A DNA stretch of 64,000 nt, from the NCBI GenBank assembly GCA_963811805.1, contig CAWESU010000001.1, forward strand, positions 1,364,001-1,428,000, given 5' to 3'. The stretch's first letter is position 1. Every line of letters begins with the position of its first letter. Positions 1 through 8,772 of this stretch are shown piece by piece. Made by a program: the position numbers and the translations under genes. The notes beneath the pieces were generated by a model. It had not been told where the DNA came from. It saw only the letters and a program-made list of their open reading frames with translations, and made no database searches. This DNA comes from DAHUXN01 sp963811805. Its GTDB lineage: Bacteria; Acidobacteriota; Terriglobia; Acidiferrales; UBA7541.

Positions 1-293
1 TTTGCGACGACCGCACGCTGGCTGAATTGGAAGGCAACGATCAAATCGTGCTGCGCTACACGACGCCTGCCGGCGAAATCGACGAATCCGCGAATCCAAA
101 CGGAGCCCTAGCGGCGATAGCCGGCATTTGCAATCGCGAACGCAACGTGTTCGGAATGATGCCGCATCCGGAGCGGGCGGTTGAAGCGTCGCTCGGCTCC
201 GCAGATGGCCTTGTCATTTTCAAATCCATGATCAATAGTTTGGCGCAATCCGCAGGAAGCGATGCCGAGGTCAAGGTCTCGGCTCCGGCCTAG
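1..293 (+). CDS. purQ: Phosphoribosylformylglycinamidine synthase subunit PurQ, C-terminal part
   Basis: This is the last ~97 codons of a gene that begins before the window. PurQ is the class I glutamine amidotransferase subunit that feeds ammonia to PurL for the fourth step of purine synthesis. The visible part carries MMPHPERAVE, which holds the His and Glu of the Cys-His-Glu amidase triad, followed by the usual short C-terminal helix (GLVIFKSMI). The nucleophile Cys lies outside the window. purL and purF follow about 1.5 kb downstream on the same strand, which supports the call. The reading frame overlaps none of the downstream gene if that gene starts at 322. Confidence 0.93.
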   Translation, partial: CDDRTLAELEGNDQIVLRYTTPAGEIDESANPNGALAAIAGICNRERNVFGMMPHPERAVEASLGSADGLVIFKSMINSLAQSAGSDAEVKVSAPA

Positions 294-321
294 CGCGGTG
301 CGTTCTTTCGGGAGGATTTTT

Positions 322-1740
322 GTGCGACGCTTCTCTCTCTGCCCGATCCTTGTCCTGCTCGCACTGTTCGCGCTTGCTCCGCGAGCCAGAGCGCAATCTA
401 CGGCCGCGTCTCCGGATTGGCACGCGCTCGAAAACGAAGCCGTTCAGAAGCTCTCCGCTTATGTTCGAGTGGACACGACGAATCCACCGGGCAATGAGAT
501 TCGCGCCGCACAGTGGTACGCGAGAATTCTTCAGGCGGAAGGCATCCCCTACCAGATCGCGGAGTCCGCGCCGGGGCGAGGAAACATCGTCGCCCGATTG
601 AAAGGAAGCGGCTCGGCGCCCGCGCTGATCCTGCTCAACCACATGGACGTGGTGCCGGTGAGCCGCGCTTACTGGACGGTGGATCCGTTCGCGGGGTTGA
701 TTCGCGACGGGTATCTTTGGGGCCGCGGCTCCATCGACATGAAGTCGCTCGGCATCGTTGAATTGCTCACGTTTCTCGAGTTGCACCGCATGCACGTACC
801 TCTCCAGCGGGATGTGATCTTTATCGGAACTGCAGACGAGGAAGCGGGCGGAAATTTTGGCGCAGGCTGGGTGACAAAAAATCGTCCGGACTGGATTGCC
901 GGCGCGGGCTTCATGCTCACCGAAGGAGCCGGCTCGCTCGCGGATGATTCCGGCAAGCCAATCTATTTTGGCGTCGGCCCAACGGAAAAAACTCCGGCGT
1001 GGCTCAGGCTGACCGCCACGGGCCGCTCGGGGCACGCATCTGTTCCCATCGCAGACTCGGCACCGAATCGGCTAATTGCCGCGCTTGACCGTCTGCGGCA
1101 GTATCGACCGCCCATTGAGTTGACGCCGCCCGTTGAAGCCATGCTCCGCACACATGCCGCCTACGAACCTGAGCCGTGGCGCAGCCGCTTTGCGAATCCG
1201 AAAGAATTTCTGGCGCAGCCCGATGCCTACGATGATTTGCTCACCAAGCGGCCCGAAATCCTCGCCCGCCTCACGAACACGATTTCCATCACCAGCCTCA
1301 AGGGCTCGAACAAGACCAATATCATTCCGTCCGAGGCCAGCGCGGAACTCGATTGCCGCCTGCTCCCCGGATGGACCATCGATCGCTGGGTCGCGCAGAT
1401 TCGCAGCATCATCGACGATCCGACAACTCGCATCGATGTGATTCTAAATTTTCCGCCCGCGGTCTCTTCTACAGATACGCCGCTGTTCGCATCCATCGAA
1501 AAGGCTGTCCGCGAACTTTATCCGGGAGCGGGCGTGGTCCAGAGCGTGGACGCGGGTTTCACCGACTCGCATTATTTCCGTGACAAAGGCATCGTGAGCT
1601 ACGGCTTCGAGCCTTTCGCGCTCACGCAGGAAGACGAAGAGCGCGTGCACGGCGATAACGAGCGCATCCCGATTAAGAACTACACAGACGGCCTGCACAT
1701 TCTGTGGAATATCGTGTACGATTTCGCGCGCGCAAAATAG
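322..1740 (+). CDS. Secreted M20-family zinc metallopeptidase
   Basis: Predicted exported dipeptidase/carboxypeptidase of the M20 (ArgE/DapE/CPG2) family, 472 aa. I chose the GTG at 322 because GGAGG sits six bases upstream at 311-315 and because it yields a clean signal peptide (basic MRR, hydrophobic core, cleavage near ARAQ-S). An in-frame ATG at 262 would overlap purQ and spoil the signal. The di-zinc site is recognisable: NHMD (His107), GRGSIDMK (Asp139), ADEEAGG (Glu173 base, Glu174 ligand), and a C-terminal His in TDSHYF or VHGDNE. It lies between purQ and purL, with only 9 bases to purL, so it is probably cotranscribed with the purine genes. The exported location argues against it being ArgE. 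Substrate unknown. Confidence 0.87.
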   Translation: MRRFSLCPILVLLALFALAPRARAQSTAASPDWHALENEAVQKLSAYVRVDTTNPPGNEIRAAQWYARILQAEGIPYQIAESAPGRGNIVARLKGSGSAPALILLNHMDVVPVSRAYWTVDPFAGLIRDGYLWGRGSIDMKSLGIVELLTFLELHRMHVPLQRDVIFIGTADEEAGGNFGAGWVTKNRPDWIAGAGFMLTEGAGSLADDSGKPIYFGVGPTEKTPAWLRLTATGRSGHASVPIADSAPNRLIAALDRLRQYRPPIELTPPVEAMLRTHAAYEPEPWRSRFANPKEFLAQPDAYDDLLTKRPEILARLTNTISITSLKGSNKTNIIPSEASAELDCRLLPGWTIDRWVAQIRSIIDDPTTRIDVILNFPPAVSSTDTPLFASIEKAVRELYPGAGVVQSVDAGFTDSHYFRDKGIVSYGFEPFALTQEDEERVHGDNERIPIKNYTDGLHILWNIVYDFARAK

Positions 1741-1749
1741 ACTTTCACG

Positions 1750-4038
1750 ATGATCGAGACCGAAACAAAAATCACCGCTGAAATTGCCGCCGAGCACGGG
1801 CTTACGGCGGAAGAATTCGCCCGCGTCCAGAAAATTCTGGGGCGCGATCCCTCCCTCACGGAGCTGGGTATTTTCAGTGTGATGTGGAGCGAGCACTGCT
1901 CGTACAAATCGAGCAAGGTGCACCTGAAGCGTTTGCCGACTCGCGGCTCGCGCGTGGTGCAAGGCCCCGGCGAGAATGCCGGCGTGGTGGATATCGGCGA
2001 CGGCCTTTGCGCGGTGTTCAAAATCGAATCGCACAACCATCCGAGCTTTGTGGAGCCGTTCCAAGGCGCGGCCACGGGCGTGGGCGGGATTTTGCGCGAC
2101 ATTTTCACCATGGGTGCGCGGCCCGTCGCTGTGCTCGATTCGCTGCGTTTTGGCCCGCTCGTAGCAAATGCAAGCGCGACGGAAGCGGAGGCTGCGCGTA
2201 ACCGGAGAATCCTCGACGGCGTGGTCAGCGGTATCGCGTTTTACGGCAACTGCTTTGGCGTGCCCACGGTCGGCGGAGAAATACAGTTCGAGCCGTGCTA
2301 TTCGCACAATCCTCTCATCAACGTACTGGCCTTGGGCATCGCGCGGCGCGAGGAACTCTTCTTCGCGCGCGCCAAGGGGGCTGGCAATCCGGTGATTTAT
2401 GTTGGTGCGAAAACAGGCCGCGACGGAATTCACGGCGCGTCGCTTCTCGCGTCCGCGGAGTTCGACGAGAAATCACAGCAGAAACGGCCTAACGTACAGG
2501 TTGGCGATCCATTCATGGAAAAATTGCTCCTGGAAGCATGTCTGGAAGCCATGCACACAGGCGCCGTGGTGGCGATTCAGGACATGGGCGCGGCGGGCCT
2601 GACTAGTTCCTCTTCGGAGATGGCCTCACGCGGCGCGATGGGAATCGAAATCGAACTCGATCGCGTCCCGCAGCGCGAAACGGGCATGACTCCCTACGAA
2701 ATCATGCTCAGCGAATCACAGGAGCGCATGCTGCTGGTGGCCGAGCGCGGACGCGAGCAGGAAGTCTTCGAGGTTTTCAGCAAGTGGGGACTGGACGCGG
2801 TGAAGATCGGCAAAGTGACCGAAGATGGTCGGCTGCATGTGCTGGAGCACGGCCGGGTTGTCGCGGACATTCCAGCGCATGCCATAGCCGAAGAAGGGCC
2901 AGTCTATCGGCGGCCGGTTGCTCCACACGAATTGAAGAAGACTGCCGAAACTCTGATCGAATTCGCTCCGGCAAATGCGGACCTGAACGACAATTTTCGC
3001 AGATTGTTGGCATCCCCGGCGATTGCGTCGAAGCAGTGGGTCTTTGGACAATATGACTACATGGTGCGAACAAATACACGCATCGGCCCAGGCGCGGCCG
3101 ATGCTGCGGTGATTCGGATCAAGGAAACGAAACGCGCCCTGGCCCTTTCAACGGACGGAAACGGCCGCTGGTGCCAGCTTGCGCCGAGCGCGGGCGCAAT
3201 GCACGCGGTCGCCGAAGCCGCCCGCAACGTAGCATGCACAGGAGCGCTTCCCGTCGCCGCGACCAATTGCTTGAACTTCGGCAATCCCGAGAAACCCGAA
3301 GTGATGAGGCAGTTTAGCGACGCCATCGACGGCATTTTGGACGCGTGCCGCGCACTGGGCACGCCCATTACCGGCGGAAATGTCAGCTTTTACAATGAAA
3401 CTCTGGGGCGCCCGATCTATCCGACGCCTGTGCTCGGAGTGTTGGGCATCTTGGACGATGCCGAATGCGCTGTCGGAATGGGCTTTCAGTGTGAGGGCGA
3501 CGCGATCGTGCTGCTGCAAGGAACTATAGAACCACGAACGATGAACGACGAGCAGCACCGGGAGTTTTCCTCGTCGGAATATGCCAAAACGATTCACAAT
3601 GTCGTTGCGGGCGTTCCTCCGGCGATCGACCTCTATGCGGAAAAGGCGCTCATTGATTGCCTGGTTGCTCTGGCATCCGCGCGGGCCGTACAGTGTGCTC
3701 ACGACGTTAGCGATGGGGGTCTCGCGGTCGCGCTTGCTGAATGCTGCTTCGCCAGCGATGGATTGTCGGCGGAAGTGAAGATGCAAAGTGAGGATCCGGC
3801 TGAGTTTGCTCTGTTTGAAGAATCCGGCGCGCGCGCCATCGTTTCCGTGCGACCGGAGTTGCTTGCTCGCGTCGAGCAGATTGCGGCACAATGTAAGATC
3901 GAAGCGCGGCGAATCGGAAGCGTCACTCGCGGCGAATTTTGCATCGGAGTAAACGGGCAACCGCGAATTCGCGCCGCCGTGGATGCGCTTCGCAAAATCT
4001 GGGCCGGTAATCTGGAACTGTCCCTGCAAAACGGATGA
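1750..4038 (+). CDS. purL: Phosphoribosylformylglycinamidine synthase subunit PurL
   Basis: The 762-aa small-type PurL, the ATP-dependent synthetase that converts FGAR to FGAM using ammonia from PurQ. Its length fits the PurS/PurQ/PurL three-subunit system and not the ~1,300-aa fused form. Visible marks are WSEHCSYKSSK near residue 47 (catalytic His49), the Mg/ATP-binding VQGPGENAG and ESHNHPS, DMGAAGLTSSSSEM in the first half, and GNVSFYNET and AHDVSDGGL in the second AIRS-like half. PurS is not seen and probably lies upstream of the window. The stop overlaps the purF start by four bases (ATGA), indicating translational coupling. Confidence 0.96.
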   Translation: MIETETKITAEIAAEHGLTAEEFARVQKILGRDPSLTELGIFSVMWSEHCSYKSSKVHLKRLPTRGSRVVQGPGENAGVVDIGDGLCAVFKIESHNHPSFVEPFQGAATGVGGILRDIFTMGARPVAVLDSLRFGPLVANASATEAEAARNRRILDGVVSGIAFYGNCFGVPTVGGEIQFEPCYSHNPLINVLALGIARREELFFARAKGAGNPVIYVGAKTGRDGIHGASLLASAEFDEKSQQKRPNVQVGDPFMEKLLLEACLEAMHTGAVVAIQDMGAAGLTSSSSEMASRGAMGIEIELDRVPQRETGMTPYEIMLSESQERMLLVAERGREQEVFEVFSKWGLDAVKIGKVTEDGRLHVLEHGRVVADIPAHAIAEEGPVYRRPVAPHELKKTAETLIEFAPANADLNDNFRRLLASPAIASKQWVFGQYDYMVRTNTRIGPGAADAAVIRIKETKRALALSTDGNGRWCQLAPSAGAMHAVAEAARNVACTGALPVAATNCLNFGNPEKPEVMRQFSDAIDGILDACRALGTPITGGNVSFYNETLGRPIYPTPVLGVLGILDDAECAVGMGFQCEGDAIVLLQGTIEPRTMNDEQHREFSSSEYAKTIHNVVAGVPPAIDLYAEKALIDCLVALASARAVQCAHDVSDGGLAVALAECCFASDGLSAEVKMQSEDPAEFALFEESGARAIVSVRPELLARVEQIAAQCKIEARRIGSVTRGEFCIGVNGQPRIRAAVDALRKIWAGNLELSLQNG

Positions 4039-5444
4039 GCACAACTTTCCATCTCGACGACGACCACTTCCACGACGAGTGCGGAGTGTTCGGCATTTTC
4101 GGCGCGGAAGAAGCGGCAAAGCTAGGCTATCTGGGCCTCTATGCGCTGCAGCATCGTGGACAGGAATCAGCAGGCATCGCTGCTACCGACGGAGTGCAGT
4201 TCCGCGTCGAAAGAGGCATGGGCCTGGTTCAGGATGTGTTCACACCGGAAGTGATCGCGCGGCTGCCCGGATTCGCAGCTATTGGGCACACGCGATATTC
4301 GACCGCCGGTGACACCACTCTCAATAACGCGCAGCCGCTTGCCAGCGATTGCAACAAAGGCAAGCTCGCGCTGGCGCACAATGGAAATTTGACGAATGCA
4401 CTGGAATTGCGCCGCAGCCTCGAACACAAGGGCTCGATTTTCCAGACAACCAGCGACACGGAAGTCATCGTTCATCTGGTAGCGCGCAGCAAAGTGGGCA
4501 ATCTTGCGGGAGCGATTGCCGATGCGCTGGGCCAAGTGGAAGGCGCATATTCGCTGCTCATCCTGACGCGCGATGAGATTTTCGCGGTGCGCGATCCGCG
4601 CGGGTTTCGCCCACTGGCGCTTGGCCGTTTGCGCGATGCATGGGTGGTCGCGTCGGAAACCTGCGCATTCGATTTGATCGGCGCCGAATACGTGCGTGAC
4701 GTCGAGCCGGGCGAGATGTTACGCATCTCAAAGGGTGGATTGGAATCGATCCGCTTCGCAGCCGAAAAGATGCATCAACACTGCATCTTTGAGCATGTAT
4801 ATTTCGCGCGGCCGGACAGCATCGTATTTGGCCGCGGGGTGAACGCCACGCGGGAGAAGCTAGGACGCTTACTCGCGCGCGAGTGCCCCGCGATTGCGGC
4901 CATCGTTGTTCCGGTGCCGGATTCCGGGGTGCCCGCGGCCATCGGCTATGCAGCCGAATCGGGCATTCCTTTTCGCATGGGATTGATACGCAACCATTAC
5001 ATCGGCCGCACGTTCATCGAGCCTGAACAGGCCATCCGCGATTTCGGCGTGCGCCTGAAACTGAACCCGGTGCGCCGCTTGCTCGAAGGGCAGCGCGTGG
5101 TTCTGGTGGATGATTCGATTGTGCGCGGAACGACCAGCCGCAAAATCGTGCGCATGGTGCGCGAAGCCGGCGCGGCCGAAGTGCATGTGCGCATCAGTTG
5201 TCCGCCGACGGTTTCTCCGTGCCATTATGGCATCGACACGCCCACCAAAATCGAACTGATTGCCTCGCGAAATTCCATCGAGCAAATTCGCGAGTTTATC
5301 GGAGCCGATTCGCTCGGCTATCTCTCGCTCGAGAGTCTTCGCGCGGCCCTCGAGGACACCGAAGGCAAGTTCTGTACTTCCTGCTACACCGGCGTGTATC
5401 CCACAGAAAACATCCAACTGGAAGTGGAGGCGCATCGTGGCTGA
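4035..5444 (+). CDS. purF: Amidophosphoribosyltransferase PurF
   Basis: First committed enzyme of purine synthesis: PRPP plus glutamine gives phosphoribosylamine, 469 aa. An N-terminal propeptide of about 15 residues precedes CGVFGIFG, so Cys16 should become the N-terminal nucleophile after autoprocessing. The glutaminase half carries GHTRYST and the transferase half carries the PRPP loop VVLVDDSIVRGTTSR. Four cysteines match the [4Fe-4S] ligands of the Bacillus-type enzyme: QHCIFEH, SCPP..SPCHYG and KFCTSCYTG. The protein is therefore probably of the Fe-S, oxygen-sensitive type. It overlaps purL (4 bases) and the following signal peptidase gene (8 bases). Confidence 0.96.
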   Translation: MSTTFHLDDDHFHDECGVFGIFGAEEAAKLGYLGLYALQHRGQESAGIAATDGVQFRVERGMGLVQDVFTPEVIARLPGFAAIGHTRYSTAGDTTLNNAQPLASDCNKGKLALAHNGNLTNALELRRSLEHKGSIFQTTSDTEVIVHLVARSKVGNLAGAIADALGQVEGAYSLLILTRDEIFAVRDPRGFRPLALGRLRDAWVVASETCAFDLIGAEYVRDVEPGEMLRISKGGLESIRFAAEKMHQHCIFEHVYFARPDSIVFGRGVNATREKLGRLLARECPAIAAIVVPVPDSGVPAAIGYAAESGIPFRMGLIRNHYIGRTFIEPEQAIRDFGVRLKLNPVRRLLEGQRVVLVDDSIVRGTTSRKIVRMVREAGAAEVHVRISCPPTVSPCHYGIDTPTKIELIASRNSIEQIREFIGADSLGYLSLESLRAALEDTEGKFCTSCYTGVYPTENIQLEVEAHRG

Positions 5445-6222
5445 ACCGGAAAAATCACAGCCTGAAAAGGAGCAACTCAAACGCACACGGCGCCAGAGGG
5501 TCCTGCGGGAGATTTTTTCTTGGGTGTGGCTGCTGCTGGCGCTGTTTTTCGTGGAAGGCGCCATGGCCCAAAGCCGGTTGATTCCCAGCGGTTCGATGGA
5601 GAACACCATTCTCGTGGGCGACCACATGGTGGTCAGCCCATTTGGCTATGCGTTGTGCGTTCCGTATACCGAATTGCATGTACCACTGTGGCGCAACCCG
5701 AAACGCCAGCAGATCGTCATTCTCGTTTCACCGCTGAACGGCTCCGAAGACCTCATTAAGCGCGTCATTGGCGTGCCCGGTGACAGGATCCGCATCCAGC
5801 ATGGGATTGTTTACGTAAATGGCCTCCGTTTGAAAGAACCTTACGTGCTTCGCGATCCCGCCGAAATGGGAAGTTCGCTTGAAAACTTTCCGCCCGATGG
5901 GAACGGCATTTACGATGGGCTTACGCCGGAGTGGGCCGCAACTCTACCGAACTACGTGCATGATGGCAGCGTGGTGGTGCCGCCAAATGATTATTTCGTG
6001 ATGGGCGATAATCGCGGCGATTCCTACGACAGCCGTTATTGGGGATTTGTTCCGCGCAGAAACATTATCGCCACTCCGTTGTTCATTTTTATGTCCATCA
6101 ACGCTCCGGAAGGGGAAGGAGTTTGGCAGCCGGGCCACATGGGCGAGCGTCTGGAGACGTACCTGAGCATTTTTGTGCATCCAGGCGAAGTGCGCTGGAA
6201 GCGATTATTCCGTGGTTTATAG
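5437..6222 (+). CDS. lepB: Signal peptidase I, first of two tandem copies
   Basis: Membrane-anchored serine protease that removes Sec/Tat signal peptides, 261 aa. I chose the GTG at 5437 because GGAGG (5426-5430) lies six bases upstream; longer in-frame starts lie inside purF. One transmembrane segment (about residues 27-45) precedes the box-B motif IPSGSMENTI with catalytic Ser53. The general-base Lys is in LIKRVIGVPGD, and box E is MGDNRGDSYDSRYWG. The body is longer than in the second copy because of an insertion between boxes C and D (about 30 residues, with ENFPPDGNGIYDG). It overlaps the purF stop by eight bases. Confidence 0.93.
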   Translation: MAEPEKSQPEKEQLKRTRRQRVLREIFSWVWLLLALFFVEGAMAQSRLIPSGSMENTILVGDHMVVSPFGYALCVPYTELHVPLWRNPKRQQIVILVSPLNGSEDLIKRVIGVPGDRIRIQHGIVYVNGLRLKEPYVLRDPAEMGSSLENFPPDGNGIYDGLTPEWAATLPNYVHDGSVVVPPNDYFVMGDNRGDSYDSRYWGFVPRRNIIATPLFIFMSINAPEGEGVWQPGHMGERLETYLSIFVHPGEVRWKRLFRGL

Positions 6223-6246
6223 GACCGGCCCTTAGCGTACAAACGA

Positions 6247-6969
6247 ATGGCATCCATTCAAAAAACAGCCAAGACGAAACCGAAGGCCAAGCCGCAAAGC
6301 CCGGAACCCAGCGCACGCGACCGGATCCGGCGGGAACTGCTCTCATGGTTCTGGGTGATTGTGGCATTTTTCATTATCGAGGCCATGGTGATTCAAGCTC
6401 GCGTGATCCCCAGCGCTTCGATGGAAAACACCATATTGATCGGCGATCATTTGATCGTCAGTTTGCTGGGATATGACATCGGAATCCCCTTCACGGAGCA
6501 CCATATCGCCCTGTGGCGCAATCCCAAGCGGCAACAGATCATCGTTTTTGAAGCGCCGCCGCAAGCTGCCAACGAAGAAGACTTCATCAAGCGCGTCATC
6601 GGGATGCCTGGCGATACCGTGGAGGTCAAACGCGGCGTTGTTTTCATCGACGGAAAGCAATTGAATGAGCCGTATCTGAACCCCCGCCCGGATCCGTCCG
6701 CGCCGCAGGAAAACACCGGGCCGTTTCATGTTCCGCCCGGCGAGTACTTCGTGATGGGCGATAATCGTGACGACTCGAATGACAGCCGTTTCTGGGGCTA
6801 TGTTCCGCGCGAGAACATTATTGGAACGCCCCTGTTCATTTACATGTCCGTAAAGGCGCCGGAGGACGTGTGGGAACCCGGACACGTTGGCGAGCGGCTC
6901 GGCACATATTTGAGCATTCTGATTCACCCCAGCGAAATGCGCTGGAGGCGGCTGTTTCGAACATTTTGA
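6247..6969 (+). CDS. lepB: Signal peptidase I, second tandem copy
   Basis: Paralogue of the preceding gene, 240 aa. A lysine/proline-rich cytoplasmic tail of ~25 residues is followed by one membrane helix (about 33-50), then IPSASMENTI with catalytic Ser58, FIKRVIGMPGD with the catalytic Lys, and VMGDNRDDSNDSRFWG. The two copies share long identical stretches in the catalytic boxes and at the C-terminus (ERL.TYLSI..HP.E.RW.RLFR), so this looks like a local duplication. The cytoplasmic tails and the loop before box E have diverged. Only 24 bases separate the two copies. Different substrate preferences are possible but unproven. Confidence 0.93.
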   Translation: MASIQKTAKTKPKAKPQSPEPSARDRIRRELLSWFWVIVAFFIIEAMVIQARVIPSASMENTILIGDHLIVSLLGYDIGIPFTEHHIALWRNPKRQQIIVFEAPPQAANEEDFIKRVIGMPGDTVEVKRGVVFIDGKQLNEPYLNPRPDPSAPQENTGPFHVPPGEYFVMGDNRDDSNDSRFWGYVPRENIIGTPLFIYMSVKAPEDVWEPGHVGERLGTYLSILIHPSEMRWRRLFRTF

Positions 6970-7004
6970 AGCGAACTTCTGCAGAAAACAGGGCGGCGGT
7001 TCCC

Positions 7005-8057
7005 ATGCGTTACTCCGATGCGGGAGTGGACATTTCCCGCGCTGACGAAGCGAAACAGAAAATCCGGCATCTCGCTGGCCGCACGCTGAACAAGTTTGTC
7101 CTGTCGCCGATTGGTGGTTTTGGCGCGCTGTATCATCTCGATCCCAAGCGTTGGCGCGATCCTGTTCTGGTTTCCAGCGCTGACGGCGTTGGCACCAAGC
7201 TCAAGATCGCTTCCGCGGCAGGCGTGCACTCCACCGTTGGCGCGGACATCGTGAATCATTGCGTCAACGACATTCTGACGCAAAGCGCCGAACCGCTTTT
7301 TTTCCTCGACTATCTCGCCATGGGCCGCATCGACCCGCGTGTCGTCGAGCAGATCGTGGAAGGCATGAGCCGTGCGGCGCGCCAGGCGGGATGCGCGCTT
7401 ATCGGCGGCGAAACCGCTGAAATGCCAGGCATGTACGACCCAGGGGAATATGATCTCGCCGGCTTCATCGTCGGAGTAGTCGAACGCGGGCATCAGGCCG
7501 ATGCCCGCCGCGTTCATGCCGGCGACATTCTGATCGGGTTGCCTTCCAGTGGGCTGCACACCAACGGCTATTCGCTCGCGCGCAAACTCGTTTTTGAAGT
7601 GGCCAAGCTGAAGCCCGACACCTACGTCGCCGAGATCAGCAACAAAATCGCCGCAGAGCTGCTGAAGCCGCATCGCTGCTACTGGCCCATGTTGAAAAAT
7701 GTCGCCGCGCGCGGCTGGCTCTCGGGCATGGCGCATATCACCGGCGGAGGCATACCTGGCAATTTGCCGCGCGTGCTGCCGCGAAACGTACATGCCGTGA
7801 TTGAACTCGGCTCCTGGCCGGTCCTGCCGATTTTCCGCTATCTGGCGCGCGTCGGAAAAATCCAAACGGAAGAATTGCTGCGCACGTTCAACCTTGGCGT
7901 CGGAATGATTTTAATTGTGCCCTCTAAAAATGCCCACAAAGTCGAGATGGAGCTGAAGCGCCGCCGCGAGCGTTTTTTTCGCATCGGGCGCATCGAATCC
8001 GCTCCTGCCGGCAAATCCCCCGTAAGCTTCTCTGGCACGCTGCCGATTGTTGTTTGA
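7005..8057 (+). CDS. purM: Phosphoribosylformylglycinamidine cyclo-ligase (AIR synthetase) PurM
   Basis: Closes the imidazole ring, converting FGAM to AIR with ATP; 350 aa from the ATG at 7005. This start begins directly before the conserved YSDAGVDI of the family. Upstream in-frame starts run into the second signal peptidase gene, though a TTG at 6966 is possible. Family marks are SADGVGTKLKIA, HCVNDILTQSAEPLFF, GGETAEMPGMY and HITGGGIPGNLPRVLP. The usual C-terminal ATP-grasp-like AIRS_C fold is complete. It lies in the same orientation as the other purine genes. About 80 bases separate it from purN. Confidence 0.95.
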   Translation: MRYSDAGVDISRADEAKQKIRHLAGRTLNKFVLSPIGGFGALYHLDPKRWRDPVLVSSADGVGTKLKIASAAGVHSTVGADIVNHCVNDILTQSAEPLFFLDYLAMGRIDPRVVEQIVEGMSRAARQAGCALIGGETAEMPGMYDPGEYDLAGFIVGVVERGHQADARRVHAGDILIGLPSSGLHTNGYSLARKLVFEVAKLKPDTYVAEISNKIAAELLKPHRCYWPMLKNVAARGWLSGMAHITGGGIPGNLPRVLPRNVHAVIELGSWPVLPIFRYLARVGKIQTEELLRTFNLGVGMILIVPSKNAHKVEMELKRRRERFFRIGRIESAPAGKSPVSFSGTLPIVV

Positions 8058-8136
8058 ACTTAGCCGCATCATCTCGAATAACCAATGGCCCGATTCGTTT
8101 TGGCGCCTGCAGGAACTATGCTAACTTCTGACATTC

Positions 8137-8772
8137 ATGAAAAAGCGCATTGCCATCCTTCTATCCGGCCGCGGCTCCAATTTTGAAGCGCTCGCAGATA
8201 GTGTTTCGAGCGGCCGCATTCCGAACGCGGAAATTTCCATGGTGATTAGCCATCGGGAGGGCGCGCCCGGCATTGAACGCGCCCGCGCGCGCGGCATCGA
8301 TGCGCGCGTCATTCCGTCGAAAGGACTCGACCGCGAGGCCTACGACCGGCAAGTTGTCGCGGTCCTGCAGGAAAAGAAAATCGATTTAGTGTGCCTCGCC
8401 GGCTACATGCGCTTGCTTTCCAGTTATTTCGTTCAAGCTTTTCGCGATCGCATTCTCAACATCCATCCGTCCCTGCTACCCGCGTTCCCCGGTCTCGAAG
8501 CGCAGCGCCAAGCGCTCGAACATGGCGTGAAATTCGCGGGCTGCACCGTGCATTTCGTGGACGAAAACCTCGACGCCGGCCCCATTGTTCTGCAAGCCGC
8601 CGTTCCCGTCCGCGATGACGATACGGTTGATTCGCTTTCCGCGCGCATCCTCGCCGAGGAGCATCGTATCTATTCCGAAGCGGTGCGTATCGTCCTCGAA
8701 GGGCGCTATCGCGTCGAAGGCCGCCGCGTGATCCTTCTCAAGGAAGCGGAGGCCGCGAAATCGCATGTCTGA
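8137..8772 (+). CDS. purN: Phosphoribosylglycinamide formyltransferase PurN
   Basis: Folate-dependent GAR transformylase, 211 aa, close to the family norm. The N-terminus has the phosphate-binding LLSGRGSNFEAL. The catalytic Asn and His are in ILNIHPSLLPAFPG, and the catalytic Asp is in HFVDENLDAGPIVLQ. It uses 10-formyl-THF to formylate GAR. The last codons overlap the start of tyrS by eight bases. A purine step order of N after M is common in such clusters. Confidence 0.95.
   Translation: MKKRIAILLSGRGSNFEALADSVSSGRIPNAEISMVISHREGAPGIERARARGIDARVIPSKGLDREAYDRQVVAVLQEKKIDLVCLAGYMRLLSSYFVQAFRDRILNIHPSLLPAFPGLEAQRQALEHGVKFAGCTVHFVDENLDAGPIVLQAAVPVRDDDTVDSLSARILAEEHRIYSEAVRIVLEGRYRVEGRRVILLKEAEAAKSHV

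Noticed and set aside
322..1740. The M20 peptidase as ArgE, completing a linear arginine pathway
   Set aside because: It has a clear signal peptide, lies in the purine run 22 kb from the arginine cluster, and the cluster has ArgJ.
3148..4119. Long open frame on the minus strand inside purL
   Set aside because: It is antisense to conserved purL motifs, rich in Arg/Ser/His as expected for a shadow of GC-biased codons, and has no ribosome-binding site. Similar shadows lie opposite argG/argH, the propeller genes and the purine genes.
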